A stretch of DNA of 64,000 bases from Legionella rowbothamii (lineage in GTDB: Bacteria > Pseudomonadota > Gammaproteobacteria > Legionellales > Legionellaceae): positions 682,001 through 746,000 of the forward strand of contig NZ_CAAAIM010000001.1 of the NCBI RefSeq assembly GCF_900639985.1, read 5' to 3'. Positions 46,066-56,148 of the stretch are shown in pieces. The translations under genes were made by a program, and so were the position numbers. The notes beneath the pieces are model-generated. The model was given only the letters and a program-made list of their open reading frames with translations. It was not told where the DNA came from and did not search any database. Each line of letters opens with the position of its first letter. Position 1 is the first letter of the stretch.

Positions 46066-47949
46066 ATGAACCCTTTCGCTAAGAATATAAATTACTCTGT
46101 TGGCTTATTTATAAAATTTCTTTTACTCCTTATTCTCATCAGTATCTATGTTCCTTTTGCACCCAAAATGCCCGCATCAACACTTGATTCGTCATGGGCT
46201 GTGGGCTTAAATCAGGCGGTAGTTCAAGGACTTGCTTTTGGTAATGAAATTATTTTTACCTTGGGACCATACTCCTTTATTTATACTAAAACCTATCATC
46301 CTGAATTAGATAGGTTAATGATTGGTGGGAGCTTGTATTTAGCCCTTAGCTATTGGCTTTGTTTGCTTCTGTTAATAAAAGAACTTCGTTGGTCTTGGGC
46401 TTTATCCTTTTGCTTTTTCCTGTTTATTATGGTCTATGCTCGAGACTCGTTGCTTTTTTCCTATCCCTTACTTGTTGGGATCTATTGCTATAAAACCCAA
46501 GTCTCAGCAAAGCACTCCCCTTACATTCCCTACTGGTCAGTTCTATTCTTTGCTCCATTTGGATTAATGATTTTAGTCAAAGGTTCATTATTACTGTTAT
46601 GTATTACTATGAGCATTTTGTGTGGCCTATTTTTTGTTAGCCATAAGAAAGCTCCGCTGGCTTTAATTGCGATGTTTGTCCCCCTTTTTTCTATGATGTT
46701 ATTTTGGATTGCCATTGGACAATCCATCACGAATCTCCCCTCATTTTTGGGTGGTAGCCTCTCTCTTGCCTCAGATTTTACGGAAGCGATGTCAGTAAAC
46801 GGCAATAAGGATGAAATTATTTTATATTGCCTTAATGCGCTCGCTCTTGTGGGAAGCATCGTCTGGCAAAAGAATATTCGCGGAACGAAAAAATTATTCT
46901 TATTCTGCATTTTGTTTGTCTTTTTATTCATGTCTTTTAAAGCAGGATTCGCCCGTCATTATGGGCATGCATTAATTCCGGGAACCTCCATCATGATGGC
47001 AACCTTATTTTTGTCTTTACTAATTAATAATACAAAGCTATTGATTACCTTATTCTGTATTTCCCTAAATACCTGGTATGTTATTAATAATCACTATACC
47101 CATTTATCGATTAGTGATAACTTTAAATCAAATTATTCTTCTGCCTGGCATGGACTTAAAAATCGAATAAACAATCCCAATTCATTGAAGCAAGACTTTG
47201 CCCTCTCAATGAACTTTCTGGGTCAACAAGCAGAATTTCCCGTTTTTCAAGGCACTACGGATATCTATTCATACAACCAGTCTTATTTAATTGCCTCAAA
47301 CAACCGATGGGCTCCTCGGCCCGTATTCCAGAGTTATTCAGTATTTAATGCCAGTTTAGCGGAAAAAAATAAACAACATTTACAAGGAAAAGCTCAGCCC
47401 GATAATATTATTTTTAAAATTGAACCAATCGATGAGCGCATTCCTGCTTTGGAAGATGGCAAAAGCTGGCCATTGCTTTTAGCAAACTATCAACCAATTG
47501 ATTTGAAAGATGATTTTTTATACCTTCGAAAAAAGAAAGCTCCTGTAAGGGGAAAAAATGCTCTTACTTTATTAACCAAAGAACAGCATTTACTTGGAGA
47601 GTCAGTACCCGTTCCAAAAGCACAGGCCCCAATTTATGTGGAAATTGAAATTACCCCTACCCTTCTAGGACGTGCCGCAACACTGCTTTTTAAACCCAGC
47701 CAACTATATATGACATTTACATTGGAAAATGGCATAAACAGACAATATCGTATTGTGGCGAATATGGCAAAATCAGGCTTTTTATTATCCCCTCTGATCG
47801 AAAATACCACAGAATTCACTTTATTGTATGTGAAAAATAGCTACTTAAATGAAAAGAATGTCGTCTCATTAGCTCTTTCTACCGAGGATGAACATAGTTG
47901 GTTATGGAAGCGTGACTATGTAATTCATTTCAAGCAGTTAACTTATTAA
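46066..47949 (+). CDS. large multi-pass membrane protein, GT-C-like
   Basis: About 627 aa, with 10 or more membrane segments in the first 370 residues and a soluble C-terminal domain. The segment DSSWAVGLNQAVVQGLAFGNEIIFTLGPYSF in the first external loop resembles a family of uncharacterised membrane proteins with GT-C glycosyltransferase-like layout. The frame opens at a GTG at 46048 with ATGs at 46057 and 46066; the last is preferred because GGGAG is too close to the others. The start is uncertain. It could act in envelope polysaccharide or lipid glycosylation. The following gene is 39 bases away, on the same strand. Confidence 0.7.
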   Translation: MNPFAKNINYSVGLFIKFLLLLILISIYVPFAPKMPASTLDSSWAVGLNQAVVQGLAFGNEIIFTLGPYSFIYTKTYHPELDRLMIGGSLYLALSYWLCLLLLIKELRWSWALSFCFFLFIMVYARDSLLFSYPLLVGIYCYKTQVSAKHSPYIPYWSVLFFAPFGLMILVKGSLLLLCITMSILCGLFFVSHKKAPLALIAMFVPLFSMMLFWIAIGQSITNLPSFLGGSLSLASDFTEAMSVNGNKDEIILYCLNALALVGSIVWQKNIRGTKKLFLFCILFVFLFMSFKAGFARHYGHALIPGTSIMMATLFLSLLINNTKLLITLFCISLNTWYVINNHYTHLSISDNFKSNYSSAWHGLKNRINNPNSLKQDFALSMNFLGQQAEFPVFQGTTDIYSYNQSYLIASNNRWAPRPVFQSYSVFNASLAEKNKQHLQGKAQPDNIIFKIEPIDERIPALEDGKSWPLLLANYQPIDLKDDFLYLRKKKAPVRGKNALTLLTKEQHLLGESVPVPKAQAPIYVEIEITPTLLGRAATLLFKPSQLYMTFTLENGINRQYRIVANMAKSGFLLSPLIENTTEFTLLYVKNSYLNEKNVVSLALSTEDEHSWLWKRDYVIHFKQLTY

Positions 47950-47988
47950 GGCTATAATCAAATTAATAGGGCTTCACAGGCATAAACC

Positions 47989-48864
47989 ATGCGTGACTTA
48001 ATAGGTTATGGCCCAGATGGATTTAATTTCTATTGGCCAAATAATGCTAAAGTAGCGATTAACTTCGTTATTAACTATGAGGAAGGCTCTGAGCTGAGCC
48101 CTGTTAACTGTGATGTCTATGCTGAAACACAGGGAATGGACTTCCCCTTTGCTTCCAAAGATGAAGGAATACGTAATCTCAGTGCCGAATCCTTCTATGA
48201 ATACGGAAGCCGTGTTGGCCTCTGGCGATTACTTAGGCTTTTCGATCGGTATCAAATTCCTCTTACTTTTTTTGTTACCGGTCAAGCATTGCTCTTAAAT
48301 CCTTTATTTGCGCTTTACCTTGCTCAAAATAATCATGAAGTTGCGAGCCATGGCTGGCGTTGGATTGATTACTCACGTGTACCACGAGAGGTTGAAAAAG
48401 AACATATCATTTTATGCATTGAAACTTTGGAAAAACTAACTGGGCAAACACCAAAGGGCTGGTATACCGGAAGACGGAGTGAAAATACCCGCGAGTTGCT
48501 TTTAGAAATTGGTGGATTTACTTATGATTCAGATAGTTATGCTGATGAGTTGCCCTATTATCATGATCAGCATTTAATTATTCCTTATTCTCTTGATTGT
48601 AATGATTTTAAATTTACCACCAATCCTGGTTTTGTTACTTCACAAGCCTTTTATGAGCAGTTGATCGCTAGCTTTAATTATCTCTATGAGGAAAACCGTT
48701 CGGTTATTATGACGGTAGGATTACATCCTAGACTCAGTGGTAGGCCTGCCCGTTGCCAAGCGATTAAACAGTTTTTGGATTATTTGCTACAGTATGAAGA
48801 TATATGGATAACTCAGCGGATTAGTATTGCTAACTATTGGTTGAAGGAGTTTCCCGTTGTATAA
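47989..48864 (+). CDS. polysaccharide deacetylase-fold protein, PuuE-type
   Basis: The 291-aa protein begins MRDLIGYGPDGFNFYWPNNAKVAINFVINYEEG, the characteristic start of PuuE-type allantoinases and related NodB-fold amidohydrolases. The TFFVTGQAL, EVASHGWRW and YTGRRSENT segments line the active site. The usual Asp-Asp pair of true polysaccharide deacetylases is replaced by Glu-Glu (YEEGSE), as in PuuE. No other purine-catabolism gene is adjacent, so allantoin hydrolysis is uncertain. It may be co-transcribed with the GT-C-like gene, which would suit an envelope role instead. Confidence 0.85.
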   Translation: MRDLIGYGPDGFNFYWPNNAKVAINFVINYEEGSELSPVNCDVYAETQGMDFPFASKDEGIRNLSAESFYEYGSRVGLWRLLRLFDRYQIPLTFFVTGQALLLNPLFALYLAQNNHEVASHGWRWIDYSRVPREVEKEHIILCIETLEKLTGQTPKGWYTGRRSENTRELLLEIGGFTYDSDSYADELPYYHDQHLIIPYSLDCNDFKFTTNPGFVTSQAFYEQLIASFNYLYEENRSVIMTVGLHPRLSGRPARCQAIKQFLDYLLQYEDIWITQRISIANYWLKEFPVV

Positions 48865-48875
48865 GCTAGAAAGGA

Positions 48876-48911
48876 AGCACCCAAGAGTTCGTATCTCGAA
48901 TCCTGGGTGCT
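48876..48911. terminator. hairpin between convergent puuE-like and flgL genes
   Basis: AGCACCCA (48876-48883) pairs with TGGGTGCT (48904-48911), with further partial pairing inside (GAGTTCG/CGAATC). It serves the end of both convergent transcripts. Confidence 0.65.
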
Positions 48912-48961
48912 CACTTCGTTGGCAATGGCATTCTACCTTTGGCATGACCGCCTATTTAAAA

Positions 48962-50197
48962 TTAAATATAATTAAATAGCGATAAATTTTGCAAACGCAC
49001 AAAACTTTCTTGTGCTGCTTGTAAATTTACTAACTCTTGATTGAACTCCGTTGCAACATCAACAGGATTAGTATCCGTTAAGGTCTTTAAGATTTCCTTA
49101 CTCATATCGATCAAGTCCTGATTCGAATCAGATGATCGAGAAACCTGATTCATTCGAGAACCAATACTTGCAAGCATATTGGTAAAATTCGTCAACGCGC
49201 TATCTATTTGAGCTAATATTTGGTTATTCTCAGTTACGGCAGAAGCCTTTTCTGACGCTGTAGAATAAGGCAAATTTAAATTGTTCACCATAGATTGAAT
49301 CGTAGCAAAAATAGACGTATTCGTTGCAGGATTAATGGCAAAGGCATCCCCAGGGTTTGGCATACCAGACACATCTATCGTCATACCATTGAAACTAACG
49401 GACATTCCCTCTTGATATAAGGGTGCATCATCCGGTGAGCCGGAGGTAGGAATCACATTACCACTTGCAGCCCCACTCACCATGACAACTAATTCACCAG
49501 CAGAGTTTGATACAAAATTAATCGTATAATTATCAGGAATATACGCAGCCTCATTCGTTACAGATCCAGTACTTGTCGAAGCAGTACCTGTATTAGGGGT
49601 TGCGGTTTGACTCACAGTAAAACTACCATTTCCACCTGGTATATTCATGAAAATCCCATTGCCCGGATCATTAATTGCGATCTGTAAGCTTCCGGAAATA
49701 ACCTGATAGCGAGTAGTACTGTCGCCATTATAGACATACTCTCCTGCGGCATTTAAAGAAAATGGCTCCGTAGAGGTTTGGCCACCCGCAAAAAGGTAAT
49801 TACCATTATTATCTTTGGTATTTCCAAACGCTTGTAATTGCGTCAATATGTCACTAACTTCAACACAGTAAGCTTTACGTTGGATGTCAGATAAAGTACC
49901 GTTTCCAACCAAAACCTGAATATCACGTAAACGTTGCAAACTACTAACACTGTTCGTTAACAGCGATTCTTCTAAACCCAATGCATTTTGAGCATTAACG
50001 CAATTCGTCTGTAATAATTCAGTCGTGCTCACACGCTGATTCAACCACTGAATTTGCGCATATGAAATGGGGTCATCAGAGGCATATTGTACCTTAACCC
50101 CCGTGGCAAGCATTTCTTGCAATTTTGACACACGCATTTGCTGAGTTAATAAACTACTTAATCCAGTCTGATACACCTGATTTGTTGAAATACGCAT
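48962..50197 (-). CDS. flgL: flagellar hook-associated protein 3 (hook-filament junction)
   Basis: At 411 aa the protein has the flagellin-like ends of FlgL: an N-terminal coiled coil beginning MRISTNQVYQTGLSSLLTQQ and a C-terminal helix ending SFVRLQNLSLFNYI. The central part (150-330) is variable and Gly/Ser/Thr-rich. It joins the hook-side FlgK to the filament. GAGGTG precedes the ATG. It is the last gene of the flg cluster, 3 bases after flgK. Confidence 0.95.
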   Translation of the reverse strand: MRISTNQVYQTGLSSLLTQQMRVSKLQEMLATGVKVQYASDDPISYAQIQWLNQRVSTTELLQTNCVNAQNALGLEESLLTNSVSSLQRLRDIQVLVGNGTLSDIQRKAYCVEVSDILTQLQAFGNTKDNNGNYLFAGGQTSTEPFSLNAAGEYVYNGDSTTRYQVISGSLQIAINDPGNGIFMNIPGGNGSFTVSQTATPNTGTASTSTGSVTNEAAYIPDNYTINFVSNSAGELVVMVSGAASGNVIPTSGSPDDAPLYQEGMSVSFNGMTIDVSGMPNPGDAFAINPATNTSIFATIQSMVNNLNLPYSTASEKASAVTENNQILAQIDSALTNFTNMLASIGSRMNQVSRSSDSNQDLIDMSKEILKTLTDTNPVDVATEFNQELVNLQAAQESFVRLQNLSLFNYI

Positions 50198-50200
50198 TTA

Positions 50201-52150
50201 TCACCTCATCATCTCAAACAGCACTTGCATCATTTGATTAGAAACTTCAACTAACTTTCCTGCAGCTGCATAAGCCTGCTCGAGCCTCAATAAATTTGCG
50301 GCTTCCTCGTCTAAGTTCACCCCGCTTTTACTTTCTTGAAAATAAAGCGCTTGTTTGTACAACACATCAAAAGCTTCATACCGCGTTTTTGATTGGCGAG
50401 TTTGACTACCGACACTGGAAAGCAAGTCCGAATAACAATCAAAAAGTGACTCATTACCACCATCAAATAATTGTGCTTGTTGAAGACCTGCCAGTAATAA
50501 ACCATTCGTGTTATCACCAAAGCCACCTTGGTTATATTCAGCAGTAAAACTATCTCCCGCATTAGGCATTCCAGATAGAACAACCGAATAAGAAGGGTTT
50601 GTTGCATCAGGAATTTGTACCACATTGTCCATGTTAGGAGTAAAGGGTAAGGGACCTGCAACAGTAGTGCCTGTAGTTACATCAACCACATTAAACTCGG
50701 TAGGCGAAGTAAAATTAATCGCGTATTGATCCGATACGCCCGAGGTATTAAATACCGTACCTAAAGCTATATTTCCAACTCCAGTATTGCTTGTGGCTGC
50801 AGAAGTTCTAACGGGTGACGCCAAAGCCATTAAATTAGGATCACTAATTAAGAGCTCTAAATCACGCGCAGCGCCACGTGTAGGGATTAATGAGTAAGAA
50901 TCATTATTAACTAATTTACTAATGTCATCGACCGTAATTGTCATTCCATCAACTTCAATTTGCCCTGCTGGAGGAGCTGGTGGATTGCTTGACCAATTAA
51001 GCGTCATACTCGTGCCATCAGACTGACGAATAACACGTACCTCATTTGTTCCGGTATCATTAACAACTAACTGATAGTCACTTAATTTCATTTGTGAAAG
51101 ATCAGAAATAGCCACGGACAATACACCAGTGCCTGCATTCTCTGTAGAAGAAATCGAACGCTTTAACTGCGCCGCACTGCTGTTATAGTCAGTAAAATAA
51201 TCTTGTCCGACTTGATTATAGAGATCCATACCTAATTTGTTTTGAGCATTGAATCTTTGCGCCAAACCAATCGCCATCAGTCCTACTGTTTGGCTAGTTT
51301 GCGCAATTATATTGCTCTCATAACTCATTAGACCACCTAAGGTTCCAGTAGTTAATTCAGCAGAAATATCCAACTGGCCTGCCCCGCTGCCTAATAAAAC
51401 GCGAGTACCTAGTGTATTCAATGGATCAAACTGTACAGATAACGTTCTTTGGTTTGGGCCAGCGACCAACATTTCCCCAGAGCCAATTCCAACATTTACT
51501 GTACCATTATCCTGGACGATGACCGTTAAATCGGAGAACTCGGCCAACTCTTTAAGTAGTTGATCGCGCTGATCTAAAAGTTCAGGTGAAGTAGGATTTC
51601 CCATGATTTCTTCATTGAATGCAACCAAATCTGCGCCGATTTGATTAATTCGATTGGCAATCATAGTAATTTGGGAGGTCGTATTTTCTTGAATTTGATC
51701 CAAATTAGATTGCAAGAAATTAAATTGTTGCACCAATAATTGGCTTTGGCTTAAAGCCACGCCTCGTGAAGCTGCACTGTCAGGCGCGTTGTTTAATTGA
51801 TTAAATGCATCAAAAAATGATTGCATTGCGGCAGAAATACTACTGCCATTTTGAGAGATTAGCTGATCAATCTGGCTTGCTTGGTTATAAAAGGCCTCAT
51901 ATTGACTACGAGTGCTTAATGCTGCTCTCATTTGAGTATTGGCAAATTGATCGGCATTGCGATAAATAGAGGTAATAGAAACCCCTGTCCCTACATAAAC
52001 GCCACCATAACGCTCTGACATCGCATCGGTTAACAATATACTTTGTTTGGAATAACCGGGTGTTCTCTGATTTGCTATATTATTAGCGGTTACATCCAAC
52101 GCATATTGGAAGGCATTTAAGCCTGAATACGCGATACTCAAAATCGACAT
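50201..52150 (-). CDS. flgK: flagellar hook-associated protein 1
   Basis: The 649-aa protein has the conserved N-terminus (SIAYSGLNAFQYALDVTANNIANQRTPGYSKQ) shared by axial flagellar proteins and the FlgK C-terminus (SGVNLDEEAANLLRLEQAYAAAGKLVEVSNQM). The long middle domain is Asn/Thr/Gly-rich. It forms the hook-filament junction with FlgL. GGGAG lies upstream of the ATG. There are 134 bases between it and flgJ. Confidence 0.96.
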   Translation of the reverse strand: MSILSIAYSGLNAFQYALDVTANNIANQRTPGYSKQSILLTDAMSERYGGVYVGTGVSITSIYRNADQFANTQMRAALSTRSQYEAFYNQASQIDQLISQNGSSISAAMQSFFDAFNQLNNAPDSAASRGVALSQSQLLVQQFNFLQSNLDQIQENTTSQITMIANRINQIGADLVAFNEEIMGNPTSPELLDQRDQLLKELAEFSDLTVIVQDNGTVNVGIGSGEMLVAGPNQRTLSVQFDPLNTLGTRVLLGSGAGQLDISAELTTGTLGGLMSYESNIIAQTSQTVGLMAIGLAQRFNAQNKLGMDLYNQVGQDYFTDYNSSAAQLKRSISSTENAGTGVLSVAISDLSQMKLSDYQLVVNDTGTNEVRVIRQSDGTSMTLNWSSNPPAPPAGQIEVDGMTITVDDISKLVNNDSYSLIPTRGAARDLELLISDPNLMALASPVRTSAATSNTGVGNIALGTVFNTSGVSDQYAINFTSPTEFNVVDVTTGTTVAGPLPFTPNMDNVVQIPDATNPSYSVVLSGMPNAGDSFTAEYNQGGFGDNTNGLLLAGLQQAQLFDGGNESLFDCYSDLLSSVGSQTRQSKTRYEAFDVLYKQALYFQESKSGVNLDEEAANLLRLEQAYAAAGKLVEVSNQMMQVLFEMMR

Positions 52151-52284
52151 AACTGTTCACTCCCTGACCTATTATTTCGTTACCATTAAACTTGGAACTG
52201 TCTTCCTTACGTTAGCGAAACGCAAACTGTCCCTAGTATTTATTAGCTTACCATAATAATTCTAATATTATCATAGTTTTATTA

Positions 52285-53193
52285 TTAAACCTGGGCGGAT
52301 AAATCGCAACGTTGGATTGCCTGATTTAATTCATCTCCGCGATAAATAGATAAAATTTTTGTACTGTATTCTGGATCCGTAGCATAACCTGCTTTATGTA
52401 ACTCACGTACATAACTTTCAGGGTTAGCCGCGCTCGCTAAAGCGCCTTGATAACGTCCATCTCGCTGAATCAATGAGATGTAATCCTCAAAACCTTGCTC
52501 TATTGAAGAATATTTCCTAAATGATGCATTTACCTTAATAGGTGTATCGGCAATATATTCCGTTGTTTTAACATTAACCGAATCATAGTTACTATTAGCA
52601 CCTGTCTTGATATTAAATAAGTTATTGCTGCTATTTCCTTCAGCATCTTTCGTAATAAATTTGCCCCATCCAGTTTCTAAAGCTGCCTGAGCCATTAAAA
52701 TCTTTGGATCCAAGCCAATAAGAGAAGCTGCTTCTTTAGCCTTGGGCCAAATGGATTTCACGAAATCATCTACCGTAGTTGCTGGTTTATTTGTGTCAAT
52801 AGTGGTCAGTTGCTGCGGAGTTATATACTGTATGGGGGAAGATGCTGTTGGCATAGCAATCGGTGCCGCATTCTGGCTTGGAGTTTGTGGGTTATTAACC
52901 GACTCTAAATGCCGGGTAAGCATCGCAGCAACACCAATACCTCTTGATCCAGAAATATTGCTCGCATATTGCGCATCCAACATATCCTCAAAGGTTTCTC
53001 GATTTTTGCCTCTAAAAGGGCTGGAGTCATCAAGAAAATGTTGTCCCATACGCATACTTTTTAGCATGGACTGTATAAAAATCCCTTCAAATTGTCTGGC
53101 TACTTCAGGTGCAGCTCCTTTGGCATCAGTAGCTGCCTTCGCTTTTAAATCAGCCAAGGCTGAAAAATCACTGGTTGCAATGCCATGTAACAT
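52285..53193 (-). CDS. flgJ: flagellar rod-assembly peptidoglycan hydrolase
   Basis: FlgJ has an N-terminal rod-capping domain (about 25-95, with RQFEGIFIQSMLKSMRMGQ) and a C-terminal glucosaminidase/muramidase domain (about 145-300, with the catalytic Glu in AALETGWGKF). The latter opens peptidoglycan for the rod. The frame is open to a TTG at 53211, but the ATG at 53193 has AAGGA 8 bases upstream and is the better start, giving 302 aa. It is separated from flgI by 207 bases holding hairpins. Confidence 0.95.
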   Translation of the reverse strand: MLHGIATSDFSALADLKAKAATDAKGAAPEVARQFEGIFIQSMLKSMRMGQHFLDDSSPFRGKNRETFEDMLDAQYASNISGSRGIGVAAMLTRHLESVNNPQTPSQNAAPIAMPTASSPIQYITPQQLTTIDTNKPATTVDDFVKSIWPKAKEAASLIGLDPKILMAQAALETGWGKFITKDAEGNSSNNLFNIKTGANSNYDSVNVKTTEYIADTPIKVNASFRKYSSIEQGFEDYISLIQRDGRYQGALASAANPESYVRELHKAGYATDPEYSTKILSIYRGDELNQAIQRCDLSAQV

Positions 53194-53229
53194 AATAACT
53201 ATCCTTTTCAATTAACCTAAAGTCTAGCT

Positions 53230-53258
53230 CAAAAAAAGAGCAAGTTCTTTTTTCCAAG
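53230..53258 (-). terminator. A/T-rich hairpin between flgI and flgJ
   Basis: On the minus strand AAAAAAGA pairs with TCTTTTTT around a 6-base loop, just upstream of flgJ. Because it ends in a T run it could stop some transcripts from flgI; a leader role for flgJ is also possible. Confidence 0.4.
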
Positions 53259-53336
53259 TATTTTGATGCGTTTTTATTTCTGCCTAAAACGAAAGGCTTC
53301 CAATTATCCCTAAGTTTTATTCGACTTTCAAAACAA

Positions 53337-53368
53337 CCTAATTACCGCGGCTTGCCACGGTAATTAGG
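53337..53368 (-). terminator. strong hairpin between flgI and flgJ
   Basis: An 11-bp perfect stem, CCTAATTACCG (53337-53347) with CGGTAATTAGG (53358-53368), is extended by an inner GG/CC pair after one mismatch. It starts 32 bases past the flgI stop and is followed on the minus strand by TTGTTTTG. Confidence 0.65.
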
Positions 53369-53400
53369 GTTATCGTAAAACTAAGGATGAATCACCTATC

Positions 53401-54504
53401 TTATATCACGATCAAGGTTGCATTCAATGCACCAGCCTGCTGTAAAGCTTCAAGTATCGCAATTACATCCGCTGGTGTTGCCCCTACAGCATTAATACCT
53501 CTAACAATATCTTTAAGTGTGGTGCCTTTAGGTAATACAAACGCGTGATTATTTTTCTGGGCAATATTTACCTGGGATTGCTGTCTAACCACTGTTCTGC
53601 CACCTGCAAATGCATTCGGCTGGCTAATTACTGGTGTCTCAGTAACACTTAATACGAGATTACCATGAGATACTGCAGCTGATTTAACAATAACATTTGA
53701 TGAGATTACCACCGTACCTGTACGCGAATTTATAATAATTTTGGCCATCGGCTCGGCAGGCTTAAATTCTATATTTTCTATAACGGAAACATAATCCACT
53801 CGTTGTGACATTTTAACAGGTGAAGTCACCACTACAGAAGTCGCATCCAAAGCCTTAGCAGTACCTGGGCCTAATTGTTGATTAATTGCATCCGACATAC
53901 TTTTAGCTGTAGTAAAGTCAGGGCTATGTAAGTTATAAGTGAGGTTTTTAGTAAAATAAAATGGGTTAGGAATATCCGCTTCTATTGTCGCACCATTGGG
54001 AATACGCCCCCCACTTGGAACGTTGACTGTAACACTCGAACCATCACTTCCTGAGGCACTAATACCTGAAACGATGACGTTTCCCTGAGAGATTGCATAA
54101 ATACGGCCATCAGCTCCTTTTAGAGGCGTCATTAATAAAGTACCACCTAACAAACTTTTCGAATCACCTATGGAGGAAATATTAACATCCAAAGTTTGTC
54201 CTTTTTTCATAAACGAAGACAAACTGGCTGTTACCATAACTGCTGCCATATTTTTTGAGTTAAGTTTGGTACCTGGTCTAATATTAACACCCAACTGCGT
54301 CAGCATGTTTGCAAAGCTATCTTCAGTATAACGTGTGCCATTTTTATCACCGGTACCATTTAAACCAACTACCAAGCCATAGCCGATTAATTGGTTAGTA
54401 CGCACACCAGCCAGCGTTGCCAAATCTTTGATCCGTTCAGCATAAACCTGATTTAACAGCAGGTTTATTGCGAACAGGCATGTAACCATCAGCACTCGCC
54501 GCAT
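53401..54504 (-). CDS. flgI: flagellar P-ring protein
   Basis: The 367-aa protein has a Sec signal (residues 1-22, [22 protein letters not shown]) and the conserved P-ring sequence starting [31 protein letters not shown]. It forms the peptidoglycan ring around the rod. A frame to 54555 starts at a TTG and would bury the signal; the ATG at 54504 has AAGGA 6 bases upstream and was chosen. The C-terminus ends at the usual point ([18 protein letters not shown]). Confidence 0.96.
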   Translation of the reverse strand: MRRVLMVTCLFAINLLLNQVYAERIKDLATLAGVRTNQLIGYGLVVGLNGTGDKNGTRYTEDSFANMLTQLGVNIRPGTKLNSKNMAAVMVTASLSSFMKKGQTLDVNISSIGDSKSLLGGTLLMTPLKGADGRIYAISQGNVIVSGISASGSDGSSVTVNVPSGGRIPNGATIEADIPNPFYFTKNLTYNLHSPDFTTAKSMSDAINQQLGPGTAKALDATSVVVTSPVKMSQRVDYVSVIENIEFKPAEPMAKIIINSRTGTVVISSNVIVKSAAVSHGNLVLSVTETPVISQPNAFAGGRTVVRQQSQVNIAQKNNHAFVLPKGTTLKDIVRGINAVGATPADVIAILEALQQAGALNATLIVI

Positions 54505-54599
54505 TACTGTTCCTTTCATTATTATAAATATCCAAATATTAATGCCACCAAGCAAGCTTGATCAGGTTGAGCACGCAAGCCCAACCCCAAATAACACAA

Positions 54600-55292
54600 T
54601 TAGGTTGGGAATAATGGTCCCCACATAATTCGAGCCAACCACCCTTGAGCATTCGTATTATTAACCTGACCTGTTCCGCCATAAGAGATTCGTGCGTTGG
54701 CAACACGATCTGATGTAATCGTATTATCGCCTTTAATATCTTGGGGCCGCACAATACCAGAAAGGCGAACATATTCTTCGCCCTGATTTATTTTTACCCA
54801 CTTTTCTCCTTGAACAACCAAATTACCGTTAGCTAAAACTTTGGCTACGGTTACTGAAACATTACCAGCCAACTTATTATTTTGCACCGCTTGTGCTGAA
54901 CCGTTAAACTGGCGCTGATTATTTAAGTCAAAATCCATACTGTAACCGCCTCCAAGAGAAATAGGACGCCCCAGAAATAGTTTATTGGTTACCTTATTGG
55001 TATCATTTTTCATTTGCTGGAGTGTCGCATTCTTGGTCGCATTTGTATTTTCAATTAAAAGCACCGTCAATATGTCCCCTTCATGCCGGGCTCGATTGGT
55101 CTCAAATAGAGGTAGGGCAGTTTCAGGATCATAAATAGCTCCGGTTTGCCTTCTCAACTGTTTGGGATCAGGCGATACGGGATAAGTGGGTGCATAATCG
55201 GGACTTTTTCCTGCTACAGGCGGATTTAAAGCCTCACATCCGCCTAAAAAAAGTGTTATACAACCAACTGTTAAAAAGTTAAGTAATTTCAT
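54600..55292 (-). CDS. flgH: flagellar L-ring lipoprotein
   Basis: The 230-aa protein has a lipoprotein signal ending LFLGGC (Cys19), then the L-ring domain with GDILTVLLIENTNATKNA and VQGEKWVKINQGEEYVRLSGIVRP. It forms the outer-membrane bushing of the basal body. The order flgG-flgH-flgI is normal. AGAAGATT precedes the ATG. Confidence 0.96.
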   Translation of the reverse strand: MKLLNFLTVGCITLFLGGCEALNPPVAGKSPDYAPTYPVSPDPKQLRRQTGAIYDPETALPLFETNRARHEGDILTVLLIENTNATKNATLQQMKNDTNKVTNKLFLGRPISLGGGYSMDFDLNNQRQFNGSAQAVQNNKLAGNVSVTVAKVLANGNLVVQGEKWVKINQGEEYVRLSGIVRPQDIKGDNTITSDRVANARISYGGTGQVNNTNAQGWLARIMWGPLFPT

Positions 55293-55305
55293 TGGTCTAA
55301 TCTTC

Positions 55306-56091
55306 TTAAACAGTCTGATTTAAGTATTGCAACATATTATCTACAGTTTGCATTCCTTTCGCAGTAATTTCATAGCTACGCTGAGCCTGAATCATATTCA
55401 CCAATTCTTCGACAACATTGACGTTTGATGCTTCCAAATTATTCTGTAATAAGGTACCTAGACCGTTATTTCCAGGGTTATCAAGAATTGGGTTTCCACT
55501 TGAGGGCGTTTCAACAAATAAATTTTGACCCAATGGCTGAAGTCCTGCTGGATTCATAAAATTAGTAAGCTGGATTGTGCCAAGATTAGTGGGAGTTGTA
55601 GAGCCTGCTACAGTAGCGCTAACCACCCCATCCTGGCTAATCGTAACACCCAGAGTCTGTGCAGGTAAGGTAATTGCAGGCTGCAATAAATAACCGTGGC
55701 TATCCACAATCTGCCCTGTGCTATCAATTGTAAACGCCCCATTACGGGTGTAAGCCTGAGTACCGTCTGGCATCAAAATAGTAAAGAAACCTTGTCCCTG
55801 AATTGCAATATCATAGGCGTTATTAGTATTCTGAATGCTTCCTTGTTGAAACATTTTTTGGGTAGAAACCAAATGGACCCCTGTTCCTGTATTAATACCC
55901 GTTGGGACAATGGAATTTTCTGATGATTGAGCTCCAGCCTGACTAGAAGTTTGATAGAGTAAATCTTCAAATTGAGGCCTATCACGCTTAAAACCAGTAG
56001 TGTTTACGTTAGCCAAGTTATTTGCAATTGTACCAATAGTTTTTTCTTGAGCTTCCAAGCCCGATTTGCTCACCCATAATGCTGGTTGCAT
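55306..56091 (-). CDS. flgG: flagellar distal rod protein
   Basis: The 261-aa protein shows the rod/hook N-terminal motif GTIANNLANVNTTGFKRDRPQF and the FlgG C-terminus SNVNVVEELVNMIQAQRSYE. Length is exactly that expected for FlgG. GGAGATT precedes the ATG. It forms the distal rod through the P and L rings. Confidence 0.97.
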   Translation of the reverse strand: MQPALWVSKSGLEAQEKTIGTIANNLANVNTTGFKRDRPQFEDLLYQTSSQAGAQSSENSIVPTGINTGTGVHLVSTQKMFQQGSIQNTNNAYDIAIQGQGFFTILMPDGTQAYTRNGAFTIDSTGQIVDSHGYLLQPAITLPAQTLGVTISQDGVVSATVAGSTTPTNLGTIQLTNFMNPAGLQPLGQNLFVETPSSGNPILDNPGNNGLGTLLQNNLEASNVNVVEELVNMIQAQRSYEITAKGMQTVDNMLQYLNQTV

Positions 56092-56148
56092 GTAAATCTC
56101 CTACATTTATTCAAAAATAATCCACATTACTTAAAATTAAAAACTTAG

